From Clostridia bacterium (GTDB lineage Bacteria > Bacillota > Clostridia > Acetivibrionales > STF1-152): a stretch of DNA of 63,103 nt. Location: NCBI GenBank assembly GCA_028280575.1, contig JANQLN010000084.1:1-63103 (forward strand). Reading direction: 5' to 3'. Made by a program: the position numbers and the translations under genes. Under the pieces are notes generated by a model that did no database searches, had not been told where the DNA came from, and worked only from the letters and a program-made list of their open reading frames with translations. The first letter of the stretch is position 1. Each line of letters opens with the position of its first letter. Shown here piece by piece: positions 9,896 to 19,185 of this stretch.

Positions 9896-10447
9896 TTACA
9901 CCTCTTTTGAGTCTTCATCAATTGTAGTTTCGACCTTATTTGCCATACCTTCAAGAGTTATACCTTGTTTTTGCAGTAAATAGCGAACCTTGGCCTGGAG
10001 CGTATCTGCAATCTCTTCTGCAGCATCCCCTTGCAAAAAGCGAATAGCTACCGTGCCTCCGGCAGTAGTTGCAATCACATTAGCAAGACCAAATAAGCGA
10101 TCAATCGGACCGCTTTTAACAGTTATTTGATGCATCCTCTCAATTGGTGCAAATTCTTGTGTGACAAACAACAGCCCTTCCTTGACCACTACTTTTTCTT
10201 CATCTATCAAATATTGATATCTGCGATAGCGAATGATAGGAGCAACTATCAAATATATCAGCCAAAGCACAATCCAGACAATCAAAATAATAAAAGTCCA
10301 CTGCGGTAAATCAAGCACAAAACGATTGAGGATTAACCACGCCGCAAGGACAATCGCAATCATGATAATTGATGCTATAGCACCAGTCAGCTGCATGCAT
10401 TTTTTTGCCGCAGGAGATAAGTTGTTGAATTGATTTTCTAAAATCAA
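9896..10447 (-). CDS. ydbS: Bacterial PH-domain membrane protein, YdbS-like
   Basis: 183 residues. The best start is TTG at 10447, eight bases after GAGGTG; a TTG at 10465 is in frame but lies before that ribosome binding site. Two adjacent membrane segments (about residues 20-70) are followed by a single bPH2 domain (QYLIDEEKVVVKEGLLFV ... APIERMHQITVKSGPIDRLFGLANV). Translationally linked to ydbT: its TAA is one base from the next ATG. The genes are the usual pair of this family. Confidence 0.85.
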   Translation of the reverse strand: MILENQFNNLSPAAKKCMQLTGAIASIIMIAIVLAAWLILNRFVLDLPQWTFIILIVWIVLWLIYLIVAPIIRYRRYQYLIDEEKVVVKEGLLFVTQEFAPIERMHQITVKSGPIDRLFGLANVIATTAGGTVAIRFLQGDAAEEIADTLQAKVRYLLQKQGITLEGMANKVETTIDEDSKEV

Positions 10448-10818
10448 AATTTTATCACCTCGCAAACATTATATTACTAATATTCAAAGAATACAATATG
10501 AGAAAATGATTCAGGTGTTCCAAGTTTTCATTGGCGCCAGAGATAAATTTAACACCAATGATTGCTGCTATTATAAATATGGCTAAAGGTGTCAGAATGA
10601 TTTTCTTTATTAGTGAATTTTTTCTATGTATTTTCAATATACAAAGCAAGCTTTATCTTGATTGTCTTTTCTTCCGGAAAAGTCGAAGTACATATGGACA
10701 AAATCGCTGTGTCTGCATTGAACAAGCAATTTATGGAGGATTAATTCTTGCTTATAGTATTAAATTTGTTTATAATAAATCAGGTAGTTGTTTAATCTAA
10801 ATCTATCGGAGGACTATT
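10448..10818. other. Intergenic region between ydbS and the TPR gene
   Basis: 371 bases with divergent genes on both sides. The only clear element is the rightward promoter at 10748-10776. Open frames here are short and lack ribosome binding sites in sensible positions. Confidence 0.6.
10748..10776 (+). promoter_or_regulatory. Sigma-A promoter of the TPR gene
   Basis: TTGCTT (10748-10753), 17-base spacer, perfect TATAAT (10771-10776), 42 bases before the ATG. Confidence 0.65.
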
Positions 10819-11646
10819 ATGAAGAATTTACTGGTTGGCATAATTACAAAATTCATACTGCCTTTGCTGGTGCTGTATTTTGCATTTAGAACCAATATAC
10901 TTTTAGGATTTGCCGCAATCATAGCCCTTGCAGCATACTTTTTTACCAAAAGAAAGGAGGGTTTATATGGAACAGTAGGCAAATACCATTATTCAAAGGG
11001 CAATATGGAAAATGCTATCAAATGGTATGAAAAGGCAGCAAGCGTTGAGTTTCCATCTACCAATACACTTGTATCCTATGGTTATCTGCTGCTGAAAACA
11101 GGTGAAACTGAAAAACCGGCCAAAATGATGGACAGGCTTATGAATAGGAGTATTCCCGAAAACGAGAAAATGCTGGCCAAATCGATCAAAGCCCTTGTAA
11201 CATGGAAGAAAGGCAATCTTGATGAAGCCATTGAAATGCTGGAGGATGTTATAACAAAATTCGAAACATCAAATATATATGGAAGTCTGGGTTATATGTA
11301 CATACTGAAAGGGGACATGGACAAAGCCCTTGAATTTAATTTAAAAGCCTATGGCTACAATGACGACCATGATGTTATACTCGATAACCTGGGTCAGACA
11401 TATTATTTAATGGGGTATCTTGAAAAAGCTAAAGATATATATGAGAAGCTCATAAACAAAAAAATCAAGCCCACATTTCCTGAGGTTTATTACAATTACG
11501 GGCTGCTTCTTCACAAAATGGATGAAAAAGAAGATGCCCTGGAAAATTTCAACAAAGCATTGAATTATAAAACTACATTCTTAAGCACAATTTCAAAAGA
11601 AGAAATAATAAACAGGATAAATGAAATCAAAGGGGAAATCGCGTGA
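10819..11646 (+). CDS. Membrane-anchored tetratricopeptide repeat protein
   Basis: 275 residues, RBS CGGAGGACTATT. Two hydrophobic segments at residues 5-45 anchor a cytosolic array of about five to six TPR units. Examples are the repeat starting GKYHYSKGNMENAIKWYEKA and those with NIYGSLGYMYILKGDMDKAL and YYNYGLLLHKMDEKEDALENF. It presumably scaffolds protein-protein contacts; no partner is evident. It ends 3 bases from the stop of the convergent pseudouridine synthase, leaving no room for a terminator between them. Confidence 0.8.
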   Translation: MKNLLVGIITKFILPLLVLYFAFRTNILLGFAAIIALAAYFFTKRKEGLYGTVGKYHYSKGNMENAIKWYEKAASVEFPSTNTLVSYGYLLLKTGETEKPAKMMDRLMNRSIPENEKMLAKSIKALVTWKKGNLDEAIEMLEDVITKFETSNIYGSLGYMYILKGDMDKALEFNLKAYGYNDDHDVILDNLGQTYYLMGYLEKAKDIYEKLINKKIKPTFPEVYYNYGLLLHKMDEKEDALENFNKALNYKTTFLSTISKEEIINRINEIKGEIA

Positions 11647-11649
11647 ATT

Positions 11650-12336
11650 TTAAAGGCCCTGTGTTTGTTCTTTGGAAAACATATTCCAGGGGTATATATT
11701 CCCGGGGGGCATGCTTTTAAAGGTTATCCGGTTTTTCAATGTGGGATGGTAAAAGCTTAAAGCCGAAGCCCAGAGGGCTATCCTGCCTTTGTCTCCTGTA
11801 TTGCCGTATTTAACATCCCCATATAAAGGGTATCCCCTTATTGAAAACTGGACCCTTATCTGGTGGGGTCTGCCTGTTACCAATTTAATAATTACCCGGC
11901 TTAATCCGCCGGCAATATTTAAGACCTTATAATGCAAAATTGCTTCCTTTGCCCCCGCTGTACTTGACGGAACAGATTTAACAATGTTCTTATTATTGTC
12001 TTTTAAAAGATAGTTCTTTAGAGTACCTGAAAGCAATTTTGGCACACCATGAATTACTCCAATATAGTTTTTCTCAAAAGACCTGTTTCTGACCTGTGCA
12101 CAAAGCCTGGATGCAGCCTTTGATGTACGTGCAAATACCATAATACCTCCAACCTGCCTGTCCAAACGGTGCACCAGGCCCATATACACTTCACCGGGTT
12201 TATTATACTTATGCTTTATATATTTTTTAACAAGGCAAAGCATGTCCTCATCACCGGTTTTGTCGCCCTGGCTGAGCACATTAGGAGGTTTTTCCACAAC
12301 AATAATATGATTGTCTTCGTAAAACACATTTAACAT
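11650..12336 (-). CDS. RluA-family RNA pseudouridine synthase
   Basis: 228 residues from the ATG at 12336, ten bases after the stop of the upstream PQ-loop gene, with a weak AGG upstream. The catalytic motif is HRLDR with Asp59, flanked by YMGLV and VGGIMVFARTSKAA. The later TGRPHQIRVQF is the family's RNA-binding/active-site strand. It lacks an N-terminal S4 domain, as in RluA/RluC-like short forms. It should isomerise uridines in rRNA or tRNA; which site cannot be said. Confidence 0.88.
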   Translation of the reverse strand: MLNVFYEDNHIIVVEKPPNVLSQGDKTGDEDMLCLVKKYIKHKYNKPGEVYMGLVHRLDRQVGGIMVFARTSKAASRLCAQVRNRSFEKNYIGVIHGVPKLLSGTLKNYLLKDNNKNIVKSVPSSTAGAKEAILHYKVLNIAGGLSRVIIKLVTGRPHQIRVQFSIRGYPLYGDVKYGNTGDKGRIALWASALSFYHPTLKNRITFKSMPPGNIYPWNMFSKEQTQGL

Positions 12337-12346
12337 AGTTTTAAAC

Positions 12347-12598
12347 CTAAAAACGCCTGTTCCTAATATATAAACCAATATCTGCCGATACCATCAAAAG
12401 GTTTAATATGTAAAGTATTATAACCAAATCGGTGCTGCAAAAAACTTTGTGAAGTATTCCTGCACAATATCCTGTAAAAACTATCAGCAAAAACAAAATA
12501 CTTTTGCCTTTATTTGATTTTGCTTTATAGGACCTGTATATAGATGCAGGCCACGCCGCCCCGAAACATACCAGCATAATTATCTCAAAAATACTCAT
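12347..12598 (-). CDS. Small PQ-loop-type membrane protein
   Basis: 83 residues, RBS AAAGGGGTTAGG next to the ATG. Three hydrophobic segments; the first contains CFGAAWPASIYRSYKAKSNKG, with the Pro and small residues of a PQ-loop/semiSWEET-like repeat followed by a cationic loop. Proteins of this size and sequence are common and uncharacterised in Clostridia. It precedes the pseudouridine synthase by ten bases and probably shares its transcript. Confidence 0.65.
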   Translation of the reverse strand: MSIFEIIMLVCFGAAWPASIYRSYKAKSNKGKSILFLLIVFTGYCAGILHKVFCSTDLVIILYILNLLMVSADIGLYIRNRRF

Positions 12599-12684
12599 CC
12601 TAACCCCTTTTACAAAAAACCTTCCAGATTTATAAAGCTATGAGTATTCTACCACTTTGTTAACCGGGTATCAATAATTTTTGC

Positions 12685-13518
12685 TCATTCTTTTACCGCT
12701 CCCATAGTCATGCCTCTTACAAGATATTTCTGAACCAGCAGGCCGGCAGTGAATATTGGTACGGTAGCCATTACAGCCGCCGCCGAGCTTCCTCCCCAAT
12801 CTACTGAAACCGATCCGATAAATGATGATATTCCAACAGGTATTGTTTTTGTTGTCCTGGCAGTCAATACAAGCGCATACATAAACTCATTCCAGGAAGT
12901 AAGCAATGTTAGAATTGCCGTAGCGGTGAGTCCTGGCGCAGTTAAGGGAAGGGCAACATTAAAAAACGTTTTTACTATTGAACAACCGTCAATCATTGCC
13001 GCATATTCAAGGTCCTTTGGGATATCTTGAAAAAAGCTTCTCATCATCCATATTGTAAATGGAAGGCTAAATGTAGTATGTGCAATAATAACACCCAAAT
13101 ACGGGATTCTGATTATTCCCGAATGATTCATAAAAGTATACATAGGTACGACTAATGCAGCTGCTGGAACCATTCGTGCCAGTAATATTATAATTGCAAT
13201 AAAACCGGCTCCTTTCACCTTAAACCTTGCAAGGCTGTATGCCGCCATGGAACCAAGCAATACGCACACTGCCGTTGCAGCAACCCCCACAATCAAACTA
13301 TTTATTAAATAACCTGGAATTTGCTGCTTAGCAAAAATATTTGCAAAATGCTGTATGGTTGGTTTAAAAAATAAAGTGGGCGGAGTAGTAAACATAAGAA
13401 GCCTTGGTTTTATCGACTGAAGAACTACCATAGCTATAGGAACAATAGTCCATACTGTAAAAACCGTTATGATTAATACGGTTATTAATTTACCAACATT
13501 GTATTTTCCTTTTTTCAA
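12685..13518 (-). CDS. Sugar ABC transporter permease, MalG family
   Basis: 277 residues, six membrane segments. The EAA loop is EYAAMIDGCSIVKTFFNVALP, the coupling site for the ATPase. The first codon is TTG at 13518 with only a weak upstream purine stretch, 38 bases after the MalF-type gene. Ends with RGMTMGAVKE, typical of the family. Last gene of the importer; no ATPase gene is in the operon, so a shared MsmX/MsiK-type ATPase must be supplied from elsewhere. Confidence 0.9.
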   Translation of the reverse strand: MKKGKYNVGKLITVLIITVFTVWTIVPIAMVVLQSIKPRLLMFTTPPTLFFKPTIQHFANIFAKQQIPGYLINSLIVGVAATAVCVLLGSMAAYSLARFKVKGAGFIAIIILLARMVPAAALVVPMYTFMNHSGIIRIPYLGVIIAHTTFSLPFTIWMMRSFFQDIPKDLEYAAMIDGCSIVKTFFNVALPLTAPGLTATAILTLLTSWNEFMYALVLTARTTKTIPVGISSFIGSVSVDWGGSSAAAVMATVPIFTAGLLVQKYLVRGMTMGAVKE

Positions 13519-13556
13519 GGCTACATCACATCCGTTATATCTTTTTACAAGCTTTG

Positions 13557-14462
13557 CTATATGTCTTTCTTGACTTTTTTAAAATAAATTGAACTTAGTA
13601 TGAATATAAACACCAATGTCACTATTGACAAAGCCATTGCATAACCCATTTGATAATATGAAAAACCAGTTTTATACGTATAGAGGGCTATTGTCTCGGT
13701 AGTATATCCGGGTCCTCCTTTGGTTAATGCATAAACAGTATCAAATATTTTATAAAGGTCCATGGTTCTCATTATCAACACAATTATAACCAGTGGAAAA
13801 ATATATGGAATAACAATTGATTTTACAATTTTCCAGCCGTTTGCGCCGTCAACACGTGCAGCCTCCAGGTTTTCATGAGGAATTGCAGCCATTCCTGCGT
13901 GCAGCACCAATATTACAAAGGGGGTCATCTGCCATACTTCAACAATAATGATGCTCACAAATGCAAGGCTATGTGAGCCCAGCCAGCTAATTTCTCCCGT
14001 ATTAAAAAATACATTCAACGTATAATTTAAAATCCCGAATTGAGGGTCATAAATATATCTCCAAATCAAGCCCACTATAACCGGTGCGGTAATCATGGGA
14101 AGTAAAATAACAGATTGTATCAGCTTTTTCATTCTCTTTATATTCCACAATCCAAGAGCTATAAAAAAACCGATTACAAGCTCAATAATAATACTTATGA
14201 AGGTAAATTTCAATGTGTTCATTAATGCGGTTTTGAAAATACTGTCGGTGAGCATATTGATGTAATTGGACAGTCCTACAAAAGTTTTAAGCCTTCCAAG
14301 GTCAAATAATTTCCAATCATAGAAGCTGAGATAGAAAGCATAAATAAGCATACCGAAGATAAAAATACACAAAAATATGAGTGAAGGTGCAACAAATGCA
14401 TAACCTGTTTTATTATTAAATATACTGCTAAGTTTTTTTTTCATTCTCACTTTGCCTTGCAA
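13557..14462 (-). CDS. Sugar ABC transporter permease, MalF family
   Basis: 301 residues. The start is TTG at 14462, supported by GGGAGGGATATAA; an ATG at 14444 is the alternative. Six membrane segments, with EAA loop EAARVDGANGWKIVKSIVIP. Lies between the solute-binding lipoprotein and the MalG-type partner, with which it forms the membrane heterodimer. Confidence 0.9.
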   Translation of the reverse strand: MQGKVRMKKKLSSIFNNKTGYAFVAPSLIFLCIFIFGMLIYAFYLSFYDWKLFDLGRLKTFVGLSNYINMLTDSIFKTALMNTLKFTFISIIIELVIGFFIALGLWNIKRMKKLIQSVILLPMITAPVIVGLIWRYIYDPQFGILNYTLNVFFNTGEISWLGSHSLAFVSIIIVEVWQMTPFVILVLHAGMAAIPHENLEAARVDGANGWKIVKSIVIPYIFPLVIIVLIMRTMDLYKIFDTVYALTKGGPGYTTETIALYTYKTGFSYYQMGYAMALSIVTLVFIFILSSIYFKKVKKDI

Positions 14463-14534
14463 TTATATCCCTCCCGGTAATCAGGCAGGCAAGACCAAAA
14501 ATATTTTAGCCCCGCCGGCCTGAAAAGCCCTGTA

Positions 14535-15818
14535 TCAATTACTCATTTTAGCTGCCAAAGCTTTAATTACAGCCTCGGGAGTCTGCCTGTCGGCAATCAT
14601 GTTTTGGAGCTCTGTTTCCAAAACTTCCTGCTGCTCCGGCCAATTTCCCCATGAGGGGGCCTGCATTCCGTTTGTAAATGCTTGGTTCATGGCCTGGGCA
14701 GACGGCAATAGCTCAATTACGCTGGAATCTTCATAGTATCCCTTTGTAGCACCACAGGTACCCTGGGCTTTAGTCAAGTAAATCTGCTGGGGTGTTTCAC
14801 TGAGAAATTTAATCAAATCAATTGCTTCCGCTTGATATTCAGAATCACTGGCAACAGACCAGGTATAATTGACTATAATTCCACCGGGATTTCCCTTATA
14901 GCTTAGCGGAACGTAATCCCATAAACCTACGGTTTGTGATTTTTCAGGGTCGTCAAGCCAGCTTGCATTAGAAGACATACATATAACCATTGGCGTTTTT
15001 CCTGTCATAGCGATATTAACTGTTTCGTCCCAATGAAAATTCATCAGACCCTCCGCGGCATATCCGGATAAATCTAAAACAAACTGGGCTGCTTCTACAG
15101 CCTGGGCCGTATCAATGGCAATATTTCCATCATTATCATAGTACCAAGTGCCGGTTCCTGCCAAAAGGCTTGAGAACACATCTCCAAGCGTGCCCCCTTT
15201 TTTGGCCGGAAAACTAATGCCGTACATGTCTTCGGACTTAAAATGTCTTGCAGCATTTAAAATGTCATCCCAGCCGGAAGGCGGCGCAATATCTGCTTCT
15301 TTGAAAAGGTCAGTACGGTAAGCAAGCAGAATTGTACCTATCCACTCGGGAATTCCGTATATTTTTCCATCAGCTTTCGATGTATCCATGAGAGACGGGA
15401 CATACTCATCAATGTATCCGGCTCCCAGCTTATCCGTAAGGTCAACAACATACCCATTGCTTACAAATTCAGAGAACCAAAAGGGATGCAAATACAAAAT
15501 ATCGTATGTCCCATTCTTACTTGCCATCTCTAATGCCTGCTTTTCACGCAGATTTTCCCAGGGAACAGCATCAATCTCCACATTAATGCCGGTCTCTTTT
15601 GTAAATCTTTTGCACAATTCATAAGTTGCAGCTTCGTAAGGGTCACCGGCCCAGCGGGAAAGAACTAAAGATACATCTTCCTTTTGCTCTTCTTCAGTTT
15701 TGTTATCCTGTCCGTTACTCTCTTCGGGTTTCGTTTGATTATCTCCGGAGCAGCCATAAATGCCAACCATAGTTAAAATAATCAAAAAACACACCACAGT
15801 AAAAACACTTTTTTTCAT
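14535..15818 (-). CDS. Sugar ABC transporter solute-binding lipoprotein
   Basis: 427 residues. The signal peptide ends in a lipobox with lipidated Cys23 (VGIYGC), followed by an acidic low-complexity linker (residues 25-48) and a family 1 extracellular solute-binding fold starting VSLVLSRWAGDPYE. RBS AGGTAAGGATT. It captures the sugar for the two permeases downstream. The operon context (GH4 6-phospho-glycosidase, PfkB kinase, RpiR) suggests a di- or oligosaccharide or glycoside ligand. Confidence 0.9.
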   Translation of the reverse strand: MKKSVFTVVCFLIILTMVGIYGCSGDNQTKPEESNGQDNKTEEEQKEDVSLVLSRWAGDPYEAATYELCKRFTKETGINVEIDAVPWENLREKQALEMASKNGTYDILYLHPFWFSEFVSNGYVVDLTDKLGAGYIDEYVPSLMDTSKADGKIYGIPEWIGTILLAYRTDLFKEADIAPPSGWDDILNAARHFKSEDMYGISFPAKKGGTLGDVFSSLLAGTGTWYYDNDGNIAIDTAQAVEAAQFVLDLSGYAAEGLMNFHWDETVNIAMTGKTPMVICMSSNASWLDDPEKSQTVGLWDYVPLSYKGNPGGIIVNYTWSVASDSEYQAEAIDLIKFLSETPQQIYLTKAQGTCGATKGYYEDSSVIELLPSAQAMNQAFTNGMQAPSWGNWPEQQEVLETELQNMIADRQTPEAVIKALAAKMSN

Positions 15819-15916
15819 AATCCTTACCTCCTATTTTTTTACAATAGCATTATATCTATTTAAATTATAAACAGATTTTAAATATTGCTTTTTAAAAAGG
15901 CCCTGGGGCAATAGTT

Positions 15917-16921
15917 TTATCTTAACGGTGAAAGGGCCGCTCTCCTTAAATAATGACGCCTTCCCTTTATTGCGGCAGCAAAAGCCATTACATTTTCAGG
16001 AGTCGATATACCGCTGTATACACCATCACCAATTTGGTAAAGGTCTGCTCCTGTCATTTTGCTGTCTATAGCCATTCGATTTATTACAGTTTTTTCAGCA
16101 CCCTCCTGGGATGTACCAATGGTTACTTCGGCCAGTAAATTTTGTTCATGTATGATTCCGACCCAGTTTTTTACTACTTCAATGGTAAGTCCCGGAATAG
16201 TTCCGGGTGCAGGGATGATTACGACATCCGCCCCCGCATTTGCCAGTACCTTGATTTCTTCACGGGATATAAATTTCTCCCCGTTGTCTTTAAAAATTCC
16301 CCCCCAGGGCATTTTTCCCGCTTTTACAAGCCCTTTTTCATCAACGCCTTTTCTGACTGAGGCAACACACGATGCAAATTCATTGCCCGGCATTGAAGGA
16401 ACACGGATAATTGTTATATAATTAACGCCTTGTTTAACTGCAGCTCTTGCATTATCTTCTGTTGCCAAACGTCCTAAGGATACGTTATCACTTTCAATTA
16501 CCGGTTCCAGTGTTGTACCTACCGGAATACCTACAAGACGCCTGATTTCACTTATAGTTCTCCCGAATCCAAAAGACTTGAAATAGACTTGCTGTGAGGG
16601 TTCAATAAGCTGAGGGTCCGGCAAACAGCCTTTTTCATTGCTTACATTCCACGCAGCCGCCCATTTGGAAATACCTTCTCCAGTAGATTCAAGGCCAGGA
16701 ATCATAGGCATATCCACGTCATAATGGTTAATTGTTACCATATCGACACCAAAGCTTTTCAATAATTCCATATTGGATACTCCGTCTATCAAAGGTGCTT
16801 TAAATGCAACGGTTTCTCCAACTATAATCCTTCCGCTTGTCGCCTTAATAGTATTAACCAAATCGGACCTGTCCAGTGATATTAATTTTTCCCCAATTTC
16901 ATTAAGATAATTTATTTTCAT
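15917..16921 (-). CDS. Conserved TIM-barrel-like protein of sugar operons (DUF7916-like)
   Basis: 334 residues from the ATG at 16921, preceded by CAGGAGAAAAAATAT; the longer frame reaches into the upstream GH4 gene and is not needed. Alternating strand/helix segments (GVDMVTINHYDVDMPMIPG, ADVVIIPAPGTIPG, LLAEVTIGTSQEG) suggest a barrel. I recognise the family only as one of unknown function found in sugar-transport operons, often mislabelled as a haloacid dehalogenase-like hydrolase; I believe it is catalogued as DUF7916 but cannot confirm that here. The reaction is unknown. It sits directly after the GH4 gene, so a role in handling the released sugar product is plausible. Confidence 0.6.
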   Translation of the reverse strand: MKINYLNEIGEKLISLDRSDLVNTIKATSGRIIVGETVAFKAPLIDGVSNMELLKSFGVDMVTINHYDVDMPMIPGLESTGEGISKWAAAWNVSNEKGCLPDPQLIEPSQQVYFKSFGFGRTISEIRRLVGIPVGTTLEPVIESDNVSLGRLATEDNARAAVKQGVNYITIIRVPSMPGNEFASCVASVRKGVDEKGLVKAGKMPWGGIFKDNGEKFISREEIKVLANAGADVVIIPAPGTIPGLTIEVVKNWVGIIHEQNLLAEVTIGTSQEGAEKTVINRMAIDSKMTGADLYQIGDGVYSGISTPENVMAFAAAIKGRRHYLRRAALSPLR

Positions 16922-16940
16922 ATATTTTTTCTCCTGTCTT

Positions 16941-18227
16941 TTAATTATTAAGCTGAACATATTCTTCATTTGCTTCAAGCAGCTCTTCAAACATTCTTTC
17001 CGCATCATCAACCGATTTAACGAAAGGATGGTTTACAAGTGCCAAAAAAGCTATTTCTTTTGACCTTTCTGCTCCGGCTTTTACGGTCAAAGATTCATAT
17101 TCCTTGACATGCTTTATCAATCCGGCAATACCGGGCGGAATAGAACCAATTGATAGCGGCTTTATGCAGGACCCGCATGTCAGTGCCGGAGCTTCTATAA
17201 CCGCATCGCCTGCCAAATCTCCCAACGTGCCGTTATTCACCACATTGACAATATGGATTTCCTTTTTGTCATTTACTATAGAATCTATAAGTGCAACGGC
17301 AGCTTCAGAATACCACGCCCCTCCCCTTTGCTCCAATCCTGCCGGTTTCTTTCTAAGATTGGGGTCGGAATAATCTATAAGCAGCTGCTTGTCCACATCT
17401 ATAAGCTGTTGTCCCCTGGATACCTTTGCTGCCTTTAGTTTTTCCAAAATCTCATCTGTGTGATAGTAATATTGAAGATAGCCGCATGGAAGCATTTTCA
17501 AAGCTTTTATAAGCCTCTTATTAAAAGGGTAGCCAAGCATATATGCGATTTTTTTACTATTGGCTATTTTTTCAAACAATTCTTCGGACCGGTCTTCTCC
17601 GTCAACAAATAATCCTCTTATCCAACCCAGATGATTCAGCCCTATATAATCTAAATAAAGGGATTCACGGGGAATATCCAAAACTTCACAAATTGCATGT
17701 TTTATTGTAATAGGGGAATTACACAATCCGGCAACTTTGATATTTGAATATTTTGTAACTGCTTCCGTAATTATTCCCGAAGGATTGGTAAAATTGATAA
17801 GATAAGCATTCGGAGCTTTTTCTTCAATGCATTTTGCAATCTTGAGAATATGGGGTATTGTTCTCAGTGCCTTCATAAAACCACCCGGCCCTGTTGTTTC
17901 CTGGCCTATGATACAATATTTCAGCGGAATTATTTCATCCTGGGCTCTTGCAGGCATACCGCCTACCCTCAACTGTGTTACTACATAGTCAGCACCTGTT
18001 AATGCACTTTCAATACTGTCATGAAATGTAACCTCCGGCAAATCTTCAAAGCCTTCCCGGCACATCCTCTTAATCAAGCCGCCTACAATCTTAAGCCTTT
18101 CCAGGTTTACATCCATAAGGGCAAACTCTTTTACCTTCATTGAATCCTGACGCTTAATAAATCCATCAACCAATTCGGGACTATATGTACTCCCTGCACC
18201 TATAATTGTTATTTTCAAAGAACGCAT
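16941..18227 (-). CDS. GH4 family 6-phospho-beta-glucosidase-like enzyme
   Basis: 428 residues, RBS GGAGTGGTGATTC. The N-terminal Rossmann motif is IIGAGSTYSPELVDG for NAD+. The metal site is CNSP (cysteine) with NHLGW (histidine) later, and GQETTGPGGF lies in the active-site loop; these match the CelF/LicH subgroup acting on 6-phospho-beta-glucosides by the redox-elimination mechanism with Mn2+. No PTS gene is present nearby. Instead the gene overlaps a module of ABC importer and PfkB kinase, which leaves open how a phosphorylated substrate would arise. Confidence 0.88.
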   Translation of the reverse strand: MRSLKITIIGAGSTYSPELVDGFIKRQDSMKVKEFALMDVNLERLKIVGGLIKRMCREGFEDLPEVTFHDSIESALTGADYVVTQLRVGGMPARAQDEIIPLKYCIIGQETTGPGGFMKALRTIPHILKIAKCIEEKAPNAYLINFTNPSGIITEAVTKYSNIKVAGLCNSPITIKHAICEVLDIPRESLYLDYIGLNHLGWIRGLFVDGEDRSEELFEKIANSKKIAYMLGYPFNKRLIKALKMLPCGYLQYYYHTDEILEKLKAAKVSRGQQLIDVDKQLLIDYSDPNLRKKPAGLEQRGGAWYSEAAVALIDSIVNDKKEIHIVNVVNNGTLGDLAGDAVIEAPALTCGSCIKPLSIGSIPPGIAGLIKHVKEYESLTVKAGAERSKEIAFLALVNHPFVKSVDDAERMFEELLEANEEYVQLNN

Positions 18228-18230
18228 GAA

Positions 18231-19163
18231 TCACCACTCCATTTCGTTTATAATAGTTTTGACATCATTTAAAGAAGGATATTCTTTATAATGTTCATAT
18301 TTTGTCAGGGAAAGTGCCGAGAACACTGTTGAAAACTTGATGCATTCTAGTATATCCCAATTTTTCATAACTCCGTAAGCATACCCCGCACCATATATAT
18401 CACCGGCTCCCACGTTATCAAAAGCATTGACCTTGTAGCCTTTGACAAAAAACCCCTTATTCTTGCCCAATAACTCACTGCCCTTATCTCCATGCTTTAG
18501 AATAATATTTTGAACACCTAACGGCAGTATTTTTTTTAAAATCATATCCCTGTCAATGCTGCCAAAGATATGAGCTGCTTCTTTTTCAGCCATAAAAAAC
18601 GTATGGGTTAGCCGAAGAAGCTCTGAAATTTTTGACAGCTTAAAAGAATCATTCAAGGTTGGATTTAACTGGCAGTCCAAAAGTATTGGTATTTTAATTT
18701 TGTTGGCTTTTTCAAGAAAATCAAATATATCCTTTGACCATAATTCCGGATAGAGCATATATCCTGCAATATATATAAGACAGGTATTTTCAAGTACGGA
18801 GCAGGAAGGCAATACCATCGGAAGCATAGGTGAACAGCCTATAAATTCTTTTTTAGAATATTTGGAAACAATCATGCTTCGTGTAGTTTTCATCCCCTTT
18901 AATACTTTTACATGGCTTAAGTCTACCCCCAATTTTTCAATATTTGCGGTAATATGTAATCCCGTATCGTCGTCGCCTACAGTAGACCAGAGGTCCACTT
19001 CCATTCCCAAATGCTCCAAAGCTGTTGAAACGTAGGCAGCCGATCCTCCAAATGTAACAATTATATCCTCAGCCCATACATTTTGCCCCATAACCGAAAC
19101 ACTTTGCGGGTTGTGCATTATTATATCCTGGCATAATTGACCAATAATCAAAATTTTTTTCAT
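18231..19163 (-). CDS. PfkB/ribokinase-family carbohydrate kinase
   Basis: 310 residues, RBS GGAGTTATAAAG. N-terminal pattern KILIIGQLCQDII, then GGSAAYVSTALEHLG (sugar pocket), and the C-terminal signature NVGAGDIYGAGYAYG with catalytic Asp near residue 255. It transfers phosphate from ATP to a sugar or nucleoside. It is placed between RpiR and GH4 with a three-base gap to GH4, so tight co-expression is likely. It may phosphorylate the imported glycoside before hydrolysis, or the released monosaccharide afterwards. Confidence 0.85.
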   Translation of the reverse strand: MKKILIIGQLCQDIIMHNPQSVSVMGQNVWAEDIIVTFGGSAAYVSTALEHLGMEVDLWSTVGDDDTGLHITANIEKLGVDLSHVKVLKGMKTTRSMIVSKYSKKEFIGCSPMLPMVLPSCSVLENTCLIYIAGYMLYPELWSKDIFDFLEKANKIKIPILLDCQLNPTLNDSFKLSKISELLRLTHTFFMAEKEAAHIFGSIDRDMILKKILPLGVQNIILKHGDKGSELLGKNKGFFVKGYKVNAFDNVGAGDIYGAGYAYGVMKNWDILECIKFSTVFSALSLTKYEHYKEYPSLNDVKTIINEMEW

Positions 19164-19185
19164 CTTTATAACTCCTGTTAAATTA